From Aplectana chamaeleonis (Eukaryota; Nematoda; Chromadorea; Rhabditida; Cosmocercidae), in assembly GCA_029168955.1 (NCBI GenBank), contig JAPDOI010001434.1, positions 1-64,000 on the forward strand: a stretch of DNA of 64,000 nucleotides. The letters are read 5' to 3'. Both the position numbers and the translations under genes were made by a program. The notes below the pieces were generated by a model, which was not told the origin of the DNA, made no database searches, and was given only the letters and a program-made list of their open reading frames with translations. Below are positions 36,435 to 46,969 of this stretch, in pieces (the stretch's first letter is position 1; the number at the start of each line of letters is the position of its first letter).

Positions 36435-36524
36435 GGATCTACCTCCTCGTTGGTGTACGGTGGAAGCGTTCACAGACCCTGTAGGGTTGCCTGGCAAGCC
36501 TTGGTGTGAACGACGAACAGATCC
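36435..36524 (+). ncRNA. HDV-like ribozyme remnant at the 5' end of RTE copy 3
   Basis: P2 GGATCT (36,435-36,440) pairs with AGATCC (36,519-36,524). P3 ACC/GGT (36,441-36,443 with 36,452-36,454) closes loop TCCTCGTT. P1.1 CC (36,445-36,446) can pair with GG (36,462-36,463). P4 is an 8-bp stem, CGTTCACA/TGTGAACG, and J4/2 reads ACGAAC with the candidate catalytic C at 36,514 in the context CGAA. The 3' strand of P1 (GTACGGT, 36,455-36,461) is present, but no complementary 5' strand exists upstream, where the target-site duplication starts. The fold is otherwise complete, so I read it as a ribozyme clipped at insertion and now inactive. Confidence 0.7.
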
Positions 36525-36705
36525 AAACTGTCTCCCCCCTAGAATGTCAGCGTCAAGCCAGCGCTGAAGCGTTCATGGGGCTCATCCCACGCCCTTGCCC
36601 GGCTAAGGATGAGATCTAGGAGACGAATGCCTTTACGCATCGACATCCAATCAGCTGCCCCAGTCCTCCGCACACCGCGCCCAGCCGTCTACGACGTCGG
36701 AAGGT

Positions 36706-39633
36706 ATGGCAACCGGTGAGGGGCGATCAAATCTCGGAGTACGCAGGACGTTTTATGGAAACGGACAAACTGGACCGGACAAACACAGGCATCACGACTG
36801 TGTACGATTTTGCTCCTTCAACGCCCGAACTCTTTCAACTGAAGCGGATCAGGACGTCTTTCTGAGAGCTGCGGATCGAATACTTTACGATGTTATAGCA
36901 GTACAGGAGACAAAGACGAACAAAGATTCCGTGCAGAAATTGAAAGATGGAAGATTGTTGATTCTCGGAAAAAAAGTGGAGGGACGGAATGTTGGCGGTG
37001 TTGGCTTCTTACTCAACAGCACCATGGCACATACTATGGATTCGCACTTCATCTACTCCCCGCGCCTGGCCGTTTTACGACTCAAGCCCAAAGGACACCC
37101 AGCAATCTCTATCATCAACGCATATGCACCAACATCAGCTGCTGCGGATGATGAGCTCGATGAGTTCTACGGACAACTCGAGGATGTAGTAGCTAAAGAA
37201 AGAGGCTTTTACAAGATTTGTCTGGGCGACTTCAATGCTGTCCTCGGAAGAGCAGTAGATGGAGAAGGAAGAATCGGATCGTATGGAGGCAACATCAGAA
37301 ACGATAACGGTTCTCGCCTGGCAGACTTTTTGTGTAGCGCACGTATGTTCCACGGTAATTCGTTTTACAAGAAGCCCGAAAGTCGAAGATGGACCTGGAA
37401 GTCACCGAACGGAACGACGACCAATGAGATTGATCATATTCTCGTTAATCGGCGATGGGCCCTCCTAGACGTCGGCACTGTTCCATCATTCGTGACAGGC
37501 TCTGACCACAGAATGCTTCGTGCAAAGCTTCGACTTCACAACAACTTTACGAGGAAACATCTTAGTCAGAGATTTTGCAGCAAAATCCGAACCGTGGATT
37601 CAGAAGTGATGCAGCGCAGTGTAGCCGATACGCAATGGAATGTTTTTGATGATCCCACAGACGATTACGAGGACCTGTGTCGCAAGATAAAGGACGCCGA
37701 AAAAAATTCATTGGTTGGAGCAGTGGAACCAATTGATAGGCTGCGCAAGGAGACTAAACTGTTGCTGGAAAAACGCCGCCTGGTACATCTCGATCAGAAC
37801 ACCAGTCACTTGGAACGTGTTACGATCAGCAAAGTTTGCAGAGCTGAGGTATCGAGCGATTTGAAGCAATATCGAGCGCGGAAGTTGTTGGACACCGTGA
37901 ACCAGAGGAAAAGCATCAGGTTTTGTCGGAGAGAGCTGTCAGATCGCAGAGAACAAGTGTCAGCACTTCGGGATTCCTCGGGTTGCATTTGCACGTCCCG
38001 CGCTGGTATGGAAAAAATTGTGGTGGATTTCTACAGCACTCTCTTCAACTCAACACTGTCCGTGCCGCGTAGCCCACTACCTGCAATAGCAGATGACCCG
38101 CCTCCAATCCTTGAGAGTGAAGTTGCTTTTGCTGTCAAAGGGATGAAGGAAAACACAGCTACTGGACCAGATGGCATTACAACCGAGTCCCTCAGAGCGG
38201 GTGGTTCACCTTTATGGAAAGTTCTTGCGGAACACTTCTCCAGATACCTCGCGCAAGGATTGGTTCCCGCGCAGTGGAAATCGTCAAGAACGATTCTCCT
38301 ATTCAAAAAGGGTGATCGGGATGACATCAACAACTACAGGCCAATCGCTCTACTCTCAGTGCCGTACAAGGTCTTTACGAAGATTCTGCTGAACAGGATA
38401 GAGAAGGCTCTGGACGACTTCCAGCCCAGAGAACAGGCAGGCTTCCGTAAGGGTTACTGCTGTCTTGATCACATTCAGGCGCTATCGCAAGTCATTGAAC
38501 GGACAAGGGAGTACCATCTACCTCTAGCGCTCGTCTTCGTGGACTATACCAAGGCATTCGATTCGGTTGAAGTCCCGGCTGTTCTTAACGCTCTCATCCA
38601 CGCTGGTGTTGACGCTCAGTACATCAGAATATTGGAAGAGTGCAACAACGGAAGCAACACCATTATTCAACTATTCGAGAGGAAACTGAAGGTGTCAATT
38701 GGAAAGGGTGTCAGACAGGGAGATACCATCTCGCCGAAGCTGTTCACGACCGCGTTACAAGACGTGATGCGCCACATCGACTGGGAGGGCAAAGGTATCC
38801 TCATAGACGGGTGCAGACTATCCAACTTGCGCTTCGCTGACGACATTGTGCTGCTGGGTTCGTCTTCCACAGAAGTCGAAGGAATGCTTAACGAACTGGA
38901 CGCTGCAGGAAAAGCGATTGGCCTTACAATGAATCTAAGGAAAACCCAAGTGATGCGCAACCAGTGGTGTGACGACAGCCCCATTCGTCTCTCTGGCACT
39001 CCCCTACCCACTACGAACAGCTACGTCTATCTCGGAAGAGAGGTGAACATGCAAAACGACTTGTCTACGGAGATCGGACGGAGACGACGAGCGGCCTGGT
39101 CTGCACTTGGATCGATAGTGGAAGTGACAGACAAATTGCGGGATGTGAAGACACGAGCACGTTTGTTCGACACCACGGTGCTACCTGCGCTGTGCTATGG
39201 AACCGAGACATGGGCGGAAACGAAGGCGACCACACAGGCTATAAGGACAGCTCACAGGGCCTTGGAACGCAGACTACTGAAGACTAATCGTCGTGCCCAG
39301 CGAGCTGGTGGCCTACGCAGTGCCGATCTTCGAAAGCAGTCGCAGTTAATGAACCCTCTTCTGTTCATGGCCCAGTCTAAACACCGATGGGCAGGACACG
39401 TGTTGCGCCGCATGGATGACCGATGGAGCCTCCGTACAACAGTCTGGTTACCACGTGATTGCCACCGGCCTCTAGGCCGTCCTCCCACAAGATGGAACTC
39501 TGTATTTTCAGGCAGAGTCAAGACGTTCTGCACCGAGCGAGGGCTTCCTGAAAATCACCATCACTGGATGTCCCTTGCTCGGGATCGGTCGAGCTGGTTG
39601 AGATGTGGTCCACACGGCGGCGACGCGCAGTGA
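36706..39633 (+). CDS. RTE endonuclease/reverse transcriptase, intact, 975 aa
   Basis: Single protein that would nick the target and prime reverse transcription from it. The APE-type endonuclease occupies roughly residues 25-275: FNART, QETK (67-70), INAYAPTS, LGDFNA (173-178) and GSDHRM (265-270). Reverse transcriptase runs about 470-760: GPDG (487), NNYRPIALLS, VDYTKAFDS (about 611-619), GVRQGD and the catalytic FADD (710-713). The C-terminal RTE domain has GTETWAE and the WAGHVLRR stretch. The start is the first ATG after the in-frame TGA at 36,610. The ORF shows no frameshift or stop, unlike copies 1 and 2. No ORF1 is seen, as usual for RTE. Confidence 0.95.
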   Translation: MATGEGRSNLGVRRTFYGNGQTGPDKHRHHDCVRFCSFNARTLSTEADQDVFLRAADRILYDVIAVQETKTNKDSVQKLKDGRLLILGKKVEGRNVGGVGFLLNSTMAHTMDSHFIYSPRLAVLRLKPKGHPAISIINAYAPTSAAADDELDEFYGQLEDVVAKERGFYKICLGDFNAVLGRAVDGEGRIGSYGGNIRNDNGSRLADFLCSARMFHGNSFYKKPESRRWTWKSPNGTTTNEIDHILVNRRWALLDVGTVPSFVTGSDHRMLRAKLRLHNNFTRKHLSQRFCSKIRTVDSEVMQRSVADTQWNVFDDPTDDYEDLCRKIKDAEKNSLVGAVEPIDRLRKETKLLLEKRRLVHLDQNTSHLERVTISKVCRAEVSSDLKQYRARKLLDTVNQRKSIRFCRRELSDRREQVSALRDSSGCICTSRAGMEKIVVDFYSTLFNSTLSVPRSPLPAIADDPPPILESEVAFAVKGMKENTATGPDGITTESLRAGGSPLWKVLAEHFSRYLAQGLVPAQWKSSRTILLFKKGDRDDINNYRPIALLSVPYKVFTKILLNRIEKALDDFQPREQAGFRKGYCCLDHIQALSQVIERTREYHLPLALVFVDYTKAFDSVEVPAVLNALIHAGVDAQYIRILEECNNGSNTIIQLFERKLKVSIGKGVRQGDTISPKLFTTALQDVMRHIDWEGKGILIDGCRLSNLRFADDIVLLGSSSTEVEGMLNELDAAGKAIGLTMNLRKTQVMRNQWCDDSPIRLSGTPLPTTNSYVYLGREVNMQNDLSTEIGRRRRAAWSALGSIVEVTDKLRDVKTRARLFDTTVLPALCYGTETWAETKATTQAIRTAHRALERRLLKTNRRAQRAGGLRSADLRKQSQLMNPLLFMAQSKHRWAGHVLRRMDDRWSLRTTVWLPRDCHRPLGRPPTRWNSVFSGRVKTFCTERGLPENHHHWMSLARDRSSWLRCGPHGGDAQ

Positions 39634-39662
39634 AGATGGATCATCAAGGTATCAAGGTAAGG

Positions 39663-39674
39663 TAAGTTGAACGG
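39663..39674. repeat. Target-site duplication of RTE copy 3 (right)
   Basis: TAAGTTGAACGG, matching 36,423-36,434. It follows directly on the AAGGTAAGG tail, so the first TAAG could also be counted as tail. Confidence 0.88.
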
Positions 39675-39759
39675 AAGGCACAGGTAATTTCTAGATAATT
39701 TCGGAGGACATCCATAGGGGGCTTCATTCAATCTAACTGTTCATTTATGTGGAAGTCTA

Positions 39760-40155
39760 ATGTTCTTAATTAGCTCGCGATTGGTCTTGGGAGGCAAGGT
39801 CTATTCCTCCAAATTGTACTGGAAGGCATTGCTCAAATCGAGGCAGGATATTGTTGCTGTTGAGCACGGAACAGAGCTCCTGATCGGATCGGTTGTGTTC
39901 TTCATGTACAATGGTGTTGACGGGTCATTGCTCATGCTTCTCAGCGAACACCAGTTGAGTGATCCCTTTATATCATCATTAGAATTTATTACGGACACCC
40001 CACTTTGTTCACAGTTGCTGGGATTAGTAAGGGACAACAATTCATTTTTCTTCAAGATCTCAGGCGGGGAGTTGGCGGCAAGATCTGCTAGTCTTATAAA
40101 ATGTCCTGCCACCATCATGTCTTTTGATGATCTCAGTTTCGCATCTTTGCTGTAG
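39760..40155 (+). CDS. Unrecognised ORF, 131 codons
   Basis: Open from ATG 39,760 to TAG 40,155, in sequence free of repeats. The product has hydrophobic stretches (LLIGSVVFFMYNG; SLLMLLSEHQL) and no motif I can name. A 105-codon frame also lies on the opposite strand, so coding status is doubtful. It could be an exon, an old transposon fragment or chance. Confidence 0.3.
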   Translation: MFLISSRLVLGGKVYSSKLYWKALLKSRQDIVAVEHGTELLIGSVVFFMYNGVDGSLLMLLSEHQLSDPFISSLEFITDTPLCSQLLGLVRDNNSFFFKISGGELAARSASLIKCPATIMSFDDLSFASLL

Positions 40156-41900
40156 CGCTTATTTCGAGATGTGAATCATTTTGTATGTTACAACTAACAA
40201 TAAGTCAGTCACATGTCGAATATGCTATTTGCAAATATCTAGGAGAACGAACTTGAAACTAAATATTTGAAAAAAAAACCTGCACCAGATATCATTCATT
40301 TCATTTTTAGTTTCTTTGAGGTTGTAATTTGAATATGCTCTTTTTGAATTATTTGAATTCATGATCATCTTTTGTTTTGATCTTTACAGAATAACATATT
40401 CAACTTTTGATTTATTCTCATGTCATAACATTTAAATACTCCGAGCAAGTTGTTTTCCTAATACTTGAATTCATATTTTGAAAAAAAAACGAAATCAAAT
40501 ATATACTGAAGAAAGTGTCGAATAATTTTGTACGTTGTTCCTTTTCTTTGCTAGCCAAGAATTTGTTGTGTAATTCTTGTTTCATGAATTGTTGATGTGC
40601 TATGAAGTGGTAAATTTGTTGTCAATAAATTTGTATATTGTAGAATTTTTTGTAATTACGCCTTGGTATTCAACAGGAGCTATCAAGACTCATTACTATC
40701 CGGTAATGGGCAACATGATCGTAGGGTTACCTGCTAGAGAATTGCGCTGGTTTAAGCCCCGCCCACTGGGCAGTAGCCGTGGTTTCATCTTTGTCCGCGG
40801 TCCGAACGCAGAGTGCCGTGATGCGGATTTTCGTTCGGAACGCGTACACTTCCGGACTGACCGCGCCGGTATACCGGTTGGAACGCGCGCAATGGTGCGG
40901 TCGGAACGTCGCCGATCCCGAAGTCGGGCCTATTGTTGTGCGAGATCGGTCCTCATATTCGTCTGAGCAATAAAAGATCAAGAGAGTTTCATCATTATCA
41001 ATACAACATATTTCCGTGTAATAAAGTGATACACATTATCCACTGCTACTTATCGGAGCCATTACCTTTGCTGACTTGGCTATTCACGTATTCAAGCTTC
41101 TTCAGAATGGATTAGTTTGGGAGGCGGGGTGACCCGATGGGTTGACTGACCCGCGCGATTTTCACCCACTTCCCGTTAGTTTTTCGTGTATCTCTCTTCT
41201 CTGTTTTTATCGCTAGGTCACAAAGCTCATGCTTCTATAAGAAAAAAAAAACTAGAGATTTTTCAATCGTGAACACTGCCTTCAAGACAGCCAGCAGTCT
41301 TCTTGTGGCATGCGGACAGAGTGACTGATTGGTCTATTTAGGTCAGCTCTTCCTCTGATACTACTAGAAGTTGGAATCAGAAAGCTATTAGAAGTTAGCT
41401 ATCAATCCGAAATAGGAAAATCCTCTTATTTGTCGGATCCGAGATGCTCAAAATACGCGTGGTGGATCGGTGAAGACGACTACCAAGATCAAGAAAACTC
41501 ATCAAACGAGCGTCAACAACTCCACGAGGAGATTTTCTCATAATTGTCAGGTTGATACGCCACAAAGCAAAGAAAAAGCGGTCATCGCCGATGATAACCG
41601 TGCCCGAGTAATCGCTTACAAGTGGAAAGAGAAAAAAATACTCTAAAAACGAAATCATCTCGTACAGTAAGAGACGGATCGCGAACAAAAACTTGACTTT
41701 CTCACTTATGGTAAAACCGCTGCTACTTTACTGTGAAAAAAAATGCATGAGATGCGTTATGGTCCGGATGTAGACTAACAGGTGATTGGGTGCGGCGCTG
41801 CGGCATTATAGGGCGCTTTGCACCAGGTTGTCTTTGAGAGGTCCACAACTGGTCACACCCTTGACAAGGTCGGATGCACCTCAATTCGAATTCACTTTAC
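40156..41900. other. AT-rich non-coding, with one TTAA-element terminus
   Basis: No gene recognised. 41,264-41,285 reads ATCGTGAACACTGCCTTCAA, the right terminus of the AGGCAGTGTTCACGAT family seen at 44.5, 58.7 and 62.8 kb, without a matching left end nearby. A GC-rich island around 40,725-40,960 interrupts otherwise AT-rich sequence without coding or tRNA-like structure. Confidence 0.5.
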
Positions 41901-44048
41901 CTAGAGCTATTTCTGCATTCAAATTGTCGTGGATGCGTTTGAAAAACTGGCTTTCGATTGGAGCCTGACGGATGAGCATGCCGAGATATTTGTCAATCTT
42001 GTTCTGAGTAGTTATGATTATGCCTGAAAAAAAAACATTCAAACTGTGGAAAACAAAGCGGAACATCGTCATCAGGTCGAATAACTATGTATCTCATCCG
42101 TACCATGCCCCTCATTTTCAAATTGAGGACGTCCGGCACGTCCAAAAATCTGTTGAACGTCGAGCACTCCAAGATCAGCAAATCGTCCTTTCTCAGCATC
42201 GAACACTTCTGTTCCCTAGAAAGTTTTGACTTGGAAAAACATTGAGTGTTGTTGGAACTGCAATTTTCTGAATTGCTCACACGAATGACAACCGCATGCG
42301 CAGGCAAATTCACTCCCCACGCAAGTGTGGCTGTGCAGAAAAGAACCTGAAAAATAGGAACGAAACTGACCAACAAAAAAGAGAAGAGATAATATAACAA
42401 GTAGGTGGAACACAAAAATGGCAGCTTCTAACCATTATATGTCCTTGATGGAAGACTTTCTCCATCAGTAAGCGATCATGTCGTATAAGACCTGCATGAT
42501 GGACGCCGAAGCCAAAGCGGAAGAACTCGAACAGCTTGTGATTTCGAGATGCTTGAACCTGTAACTTGCAGACATAATTCTTGATTCTCCCCTGTCACAG
42601 GAATTATATTTAGACAAAAGTCTCTGTAATTTGAGAGCATACCGATTTCTCAGACGCCACATAGCTTCTGGTACCAGCCGACTGAGGAACAAACATATCC
42701 AGATTACCCTAAATTGGTAACTATAAAGACTTAATATTGATTGCTCATATTATGCTCACCGCTAGAGCAACTTGTGGAAGCGTTTACCCAAAAAGCATTA
42801 AGGGAATCGTAGGCGCTTAAAACAACTTAAGGGCAGTATTCAAGATGAATATCACATTCGAGTTAGACTCAAACACGGGGTTTCTCGATCAATTGGCGAA
42901 AGCTCATCCGCCACTGCCGACCACTTCGAGCCTTAGTTTTCTTTACGGAATGTGGTGTTCGAAGGGCTCGTCCGCCATTTTCATTTACTTGGGGTGCACT
43001 AACTTGAAAATATGAAAAAATAGAATATGGTTTTATGTGCGTGCGTTGCCCTTAGAAGAATGTTGGCAACTATGATCCCTCGATTATAAGCTTCAGTGAG
43101 TAGAAAATTGCCGACGCAGTCAGCTACCAGATCTCATGTTTTTGAAACGTTGAAACCACATTTCAAAGGGGCTAACCTGCTATGGAAAGCTGTTAAAGCA
43201 TGAACCTAACGCCTCCCGCCGTTTGAGCTGTTTTATTTCTCAGCAAAATTTGCTTTGCTCCTTCGCGTGCGTGTTGGAGCGAGAGGAGAGAAAGCTAGAG
43301 GGCGTGGGAGGAAAGAAACATAGCATACGCACGATTGACCCTAGTGAATTTTGCTTCATAATCTAAGGTACAGTTGGCACGGATACTTCGCGTTCCTCAT
43401 TGCGCGTTGGCGCAAACTCGGTGCACGTAGGTTATAACATAGTTGCACCCAGTTTGCGCCAACGCACATTGAGGAACGTAAGGCATCAGTGCGATTCCTG
43501 CCGACTATGTATATATAGAGTCAGCCCGAATGAGATCTTTCGTCCACGCGGTTGGCGTGCGTGTCCAGCAGCTCTTGCCAAGGAATCCTATGAACTTGAG
43601 ATTCGTATAGCACGAATAATAGACTGATAGTGAATGATATCCCAGTCAGCCGCCTGCAGCCGTGAAAACGTTCCTCGAAAAAACGCCTTTGCGACCGTTG
43701 CTCGACGCGCACGCCGAGCGCGTGGGCGGACAGCCTCAATCGGACAGACGCTATAAACGCGTCAAAATATGCAATGCACTACAGAGGCGTTATAACACTG
43801 CTGGTTTCCTTTGAGTTTCCCATTTCCTGAAGTACTATGATTTTTTTTCATTTATTTATCATCACGCCCTCAACGGAAGCTCCAGTCAAGACAATAAAAA
43901 ACTGAACGGTCAACAGAAAGCTGGAGTCAATAAAAACAGGAAGAAAGAAACAAAAAACTCTAGCAAACTAAGGACGTACCAGTTGAGAGGCTCTGTCACG
44001 AAAGGCCTGTGCCAAAGTCGCTGTGGCATTCCGCGCATGAACGAACAC
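41901..44048 (-). CDS. ASCC3: ASCC3-type Ski2-like helicase, six internal exons (partial)
   Basis: Minus-strand exons at 43,980-44,048, 42,643-42,708, 42,433-42,558, 42,281-42,346, 42,104-42,215 and 41,901-42,023 join in frame into about 187 residues. Each is bounded by AG acceptors and GT donors. Introns are 65-86 bp except one of 1,271 bp. The order fits the first helicase cassette of ASCC3: VFVHARN, then FGVHHAG, motif [15 protein letters not shown], motif [13 protein letters not shown], then PIESQF and LNAEIALG. The related Brr2/SNRNP200 has QMLGRAGRPQY here, so ASCC3 fits better. ASCC3 is the 3'-5' helicase of the ASC-1 complex, acting in alkylation repair and ribosome rescue. ATP-binding motifs and the second cassette were not found, so flanking exons lie behind long introns or are lost. 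No exon is broken. Confidence 0.85.
42827..43390. other. Inside the long ASCC3-like intron: TTAA-type terminus, otherwise unassigned
   Basis: TTAAGGGCAGTATTCAAGAT at 42,827 is a diverged left end of the AGGCAGTGTTCACGAT family, so part of this intron is probably an old insertion. The right end was not identified. The rest has no recognisable exon. Confidence 0.45.
43391..43478. mobile_element. Small foldback element, 88 bp, in the same intron
   Basis: CGTTCCTCATTGCGCGTTGG with CGCAAACTCGGTGCA is repeated as reverse complement after an 18-bp loop, with few mismatches. Non-coding. Confidence 0.8.
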
Positions 44049-44476
44049 CTAGATTGAATCGGGATGAGTGAACTCTTAGCACGACAATTATTAATATTAC
44101 TCATGTTATAAGCAAACTAGCTTCTCAGTACGTAGCAGAAGCATGAAGGAAAATCGACATTGGGTTCTCAATCTACGCGACCTTCAACTCTTTTTCAACA
44201 TTTTCCTTTTTGCAGAAAAAGTTGTCTACGTCGACAGCTGTTCCTCACAGAATTCACCACTTTATCCTCTTGTTTTACAGTTGTGTATAAGCAGACGACT
44301 TCTATAAACTCCCGCCCTATACCTTCCTTTCCTTCGGAGAAAAACAAGGACAGAAACAAGGCCGACACTTATTCGGGAGTGATCCCAGCATAACCTGGAG
44401 TTTCGAAAAATAGTCTGTAGAGTGTTGTGCGGAAGGTAAAAAGGAAACAATTCAAAGTAAAGTTTGGTAAATTGCC

Positions 44477-45540
44477 TTAAAGGCAACGCACGCGCAAAAA
44501 CCGTGTTCAAGTTTTTCACTATTTTGCGCCGGTAGGCCGACCAGGTCAAAGGCAGTGTTCACGATGATTTTCGTTCCCGAGTTATGCACTCAAAACAATA
44601 CGTTAGCCACCAAGTGTTACTAAAATTACGAAGAAATGGCGAGAAACGCACTAAAACGGCTTATTTCAGTGAGCTTATTCTCTGGCTTGGACTAGTTGCC
44701 CGATTGGATGAACATGTTCACGGTGGTTGTCACAGGTGAAAAATGGGGCTCATCGAAAATGGAAGGCTATTTCAGGCAAACAGTATTACTTAGGGTTCGA
44801 AGAAAAGAGCAACAGAGAAAAGAGAATTGCAAAAGACGGGTCCACAAAAGATTACATTGTCACAACGAACAGTTGCAGTGAGAGTAAAGAGGTGGTGTGA
44901 GAGTAAAGGATTTCGTGCCCTTCTGGTGCGTTTTTCCCGATTTCTTCGTCATTTCAGCTCTACCCAGGGACCACACAATCGATTTAGCGAATAATCTCAA
45001 AATCGAATATTATCGTGAACACTGCCTTTAAGATATATCGCAGAAAGGCCACCCAAAACACTCAAATGTCGCAGAAAAACTCGACTGAGAATCCCGGTGA
45101 ATTCAGCTTCTTTTTTTCCACGTCTGTCTGGTGTGTCTTGTGTAATACACAAGAATTGGAAATTCTGGACGTCTGGAATAATTTAGCCCCTATAACTTCT
45201 CAGGTTGATTATTTATTTTGGCCTTTCCATTGTCAAGAATTCTCTTAAAATAAGAAGCTTCCAATACACACGTTTGAAAGCGAGCATTTTTCGAAATAAA
45301 GAATATGGATTTTTGGATTTCCTCGGTCTGTCGGAGCCTGTTGTGCCGCTTCTGTTCCTCGTGCTAGATGATCGACCGGGAAAACGCCTTTTCAGACCAT
45401 GGAGGAGATTTCAAGAGGCTATAGTATTATGAAAACGCAGCATTGAGGTCTCAAGCTTTGAAAGCAATATCCACTTGGTTCAAAAGTTGGTTTGAGACAA
45501 AACAATCAAATGCGATTTTTTGCGCGGACGTTGCCTTTAA
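44477..45540. mobile_element. TTAA-type element B, interrupted by a second TTAA element
   Basis: Flanked by TTAA on both sides (44,477-44,480 and 45,537-45,540). TIRs are AGGCAACGCACGCGCAAAAA on the left and, inward, AGGCAACGTCCGCGCAAAAA on the right, 18 of 20 matching. Element A lies inside. Pairing of the ends is inferred from TIR match and TTAA. Confidence 0.7.
44546..45031. mobile_element. TTAA-type element A (AGGCAGTGTTCACGAT family), nested in B
   Basis: Left end TCAA-AGGCAGTGTTCACGAT, right end ATCGTGAACACTGCCT-TTAA; 486 bp. The interior is closely related to 58,711-59,070 and 62,813-62,930 (GAAATGGCGAGAAACGCA, TCTACCC.GGG, TAGCGAATAATCTCAAAAT). Short frames in it are not genes. Confidence 0.8.
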
Positions 45541-46969
45541 TGCACCTGGGTAGATCGAAAACGGAAAAAAATGTTTTTTTTTCGGATTTCAGAACTTGAA
45601 ACATTTCCAGCCCAAAATTTGTCTTACAAGGGGAGTATAGAAAGCGTAGGTCTGATCTGCCAAAACGACTAGTGTCGTTAGTATCTCTTGTGGCTCAATA
45701 GTAAAACTGCGCAGTATCCCGCCGCGAGCCGCAGGTTCCAAGAAGTTACAAGCTTAAAAAGCTCATTTTTTGTGCTTTTTGTACCTTCCAAAAAGCGCGT
45801 TATTCTTCGGAAAATCCGGAAACGGACCTCATAAATGTGTTCAGCACCCAAAACTACCACCCTGAGCAAATTTTGGGTAAACGGACATTTTCCGTACTTT
45901 GTCCAGACTGACAGCGTTTTGGACTTGTACGGATTTTCGGCTGGGCGCTTATTTCTACTAATTGAGGGCTCTGGAAGCGTTTTAGAAAAATGTTCCAGAT
46001 TTGACCTAAAAATTTTCCCAGGGGGGTTTTTTGGGGCGCTGATCACGATTCTGTGATTTATTAGTGAATTTTCAAAAGTTTTCGGCTCATTTCGTTTGAA
46101 GCTTCCCAACCGGGGAAAATTTCGAGGGAAAATCGCCACTTTCGAGATTTCCGGTTTTCTACGATAGATATGTCTCAAAATCATTTGCTGAGGGTTATTT
46201 AGAGTTCTAAACACGAATCTGGAGTCCGTTTATCGATTTTTGCAGATTACAGTAGATTACGGTGGGTATGCGGTAGTTTGGTCAAAATCTCAGATTTTAC
46301 TCAAAATTTGTATACGGGGGTTAATCGGGGTGGAGAATACGAATTTAACGTCCGTTTGTCGATTTTCAAAATACTAAGGTGGGTTTTGACCCCTAAATGA
46401 CATGTTACCTACCGTAACCTACAGTAGACCTCAAAATTTCGACAAATGGACTCCAGATCGTGTTCACTACCCTAGATTACCCCTACGTACAACTTTTGAG
46501 CTAAATCCGAGAAAATTTTTCGAAACTCCGAAAAAATGCCTGATGGGTAGGTACCCTTGCCTTTTCGCCAGGCTTAAAAAATGCTCATAACTTTTTTGAA
46601 CCTGCGGCTCGCGGCGGGATACTGCGCATTTTTACTACTGAGCCAGAAGAGATACTAACCATACTAGTCGTTTTGGCAGATCCGACCTACGCTTTTTATA
46701 CTTCCCTTGTTAGGGGTTGTTTGGGGCGCTGAACACAAATACATATAAGGTCCGTTTTCAGTTTCTCAGAACATTTATGTAAGTTACGATAGGTAAGTAT
46801 AATTTATCTACAGGAACCTACTCTAATCTTCCGGAAACTGATAATGGACCTTATATTCTTTCAGCGCCCCAAACAACTCCCGGCTGAAAAAAAGTTTAGG
46901 CTGCAAATGTTCGAATTTCCGAAGTCCGAAAAAAATACTTTTGTCGTTTTTTTTATCTACCCAGGTGCA
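45541..46969. mobile_element. TIR element of family F1, 1,429 bp (copy c)
   Basis: Perfect 15-bp terminal inverted repeats TGCACCTGGGTAGAT / ATCTACCCAGGTGCA (17 bp if the adjoining AA/TT is counted). A second inverted block lies further in: 45,640-45,770 is the reverse complement of 46,560-46,720, around CTGCGGCTCGCGGCGGGATA. The middle is shared with the partial copies at 27.9 and 34.7 kb. No transposase frame. It directly abuts element B. Confidence 0.75.

Larger units (their letters stand above)
36435..39662 (+). mobile_element. RTE-clade non-LTR retrotransposon with intact ORF, copy 3
   Basis: 3,228 bp between 12-bp target-site duplications. It has a 5' UTR of 271 nt with an HDV-like ribozyme fold lacking the first strand of P1, one intact 975-codon frame, a 3' UTR of about 20 nt and an ATCAAGGT / AAGGT repeat tail. 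The protein is clearly different from that of copies 1 and 2, so this is a second RTE family. Exact TSDs and an unbroken frame mean a young insertion. The missing 5' bases mean slight 5' truncation. Confidence 0.95.

Noticed and set aside
36423..36440. Complete HDV-like ribozyme at RTE copy 3
   Set aside because: The 5' strand of P1 is missing; the upstream bases are target-site duplication and cannot pair with 36,455-36,461.
39801..40118. Minus-strand ORF of 105 codons
   Set aside because: Overlaps an open plus frame, has no recognisable motif and does not continue the ASCC3-like gene.
40725..40960. GC-rich island as a possible gene or RNA
   Set aside because: No conserved frame, splice signals or clover-leaf structure could be found.
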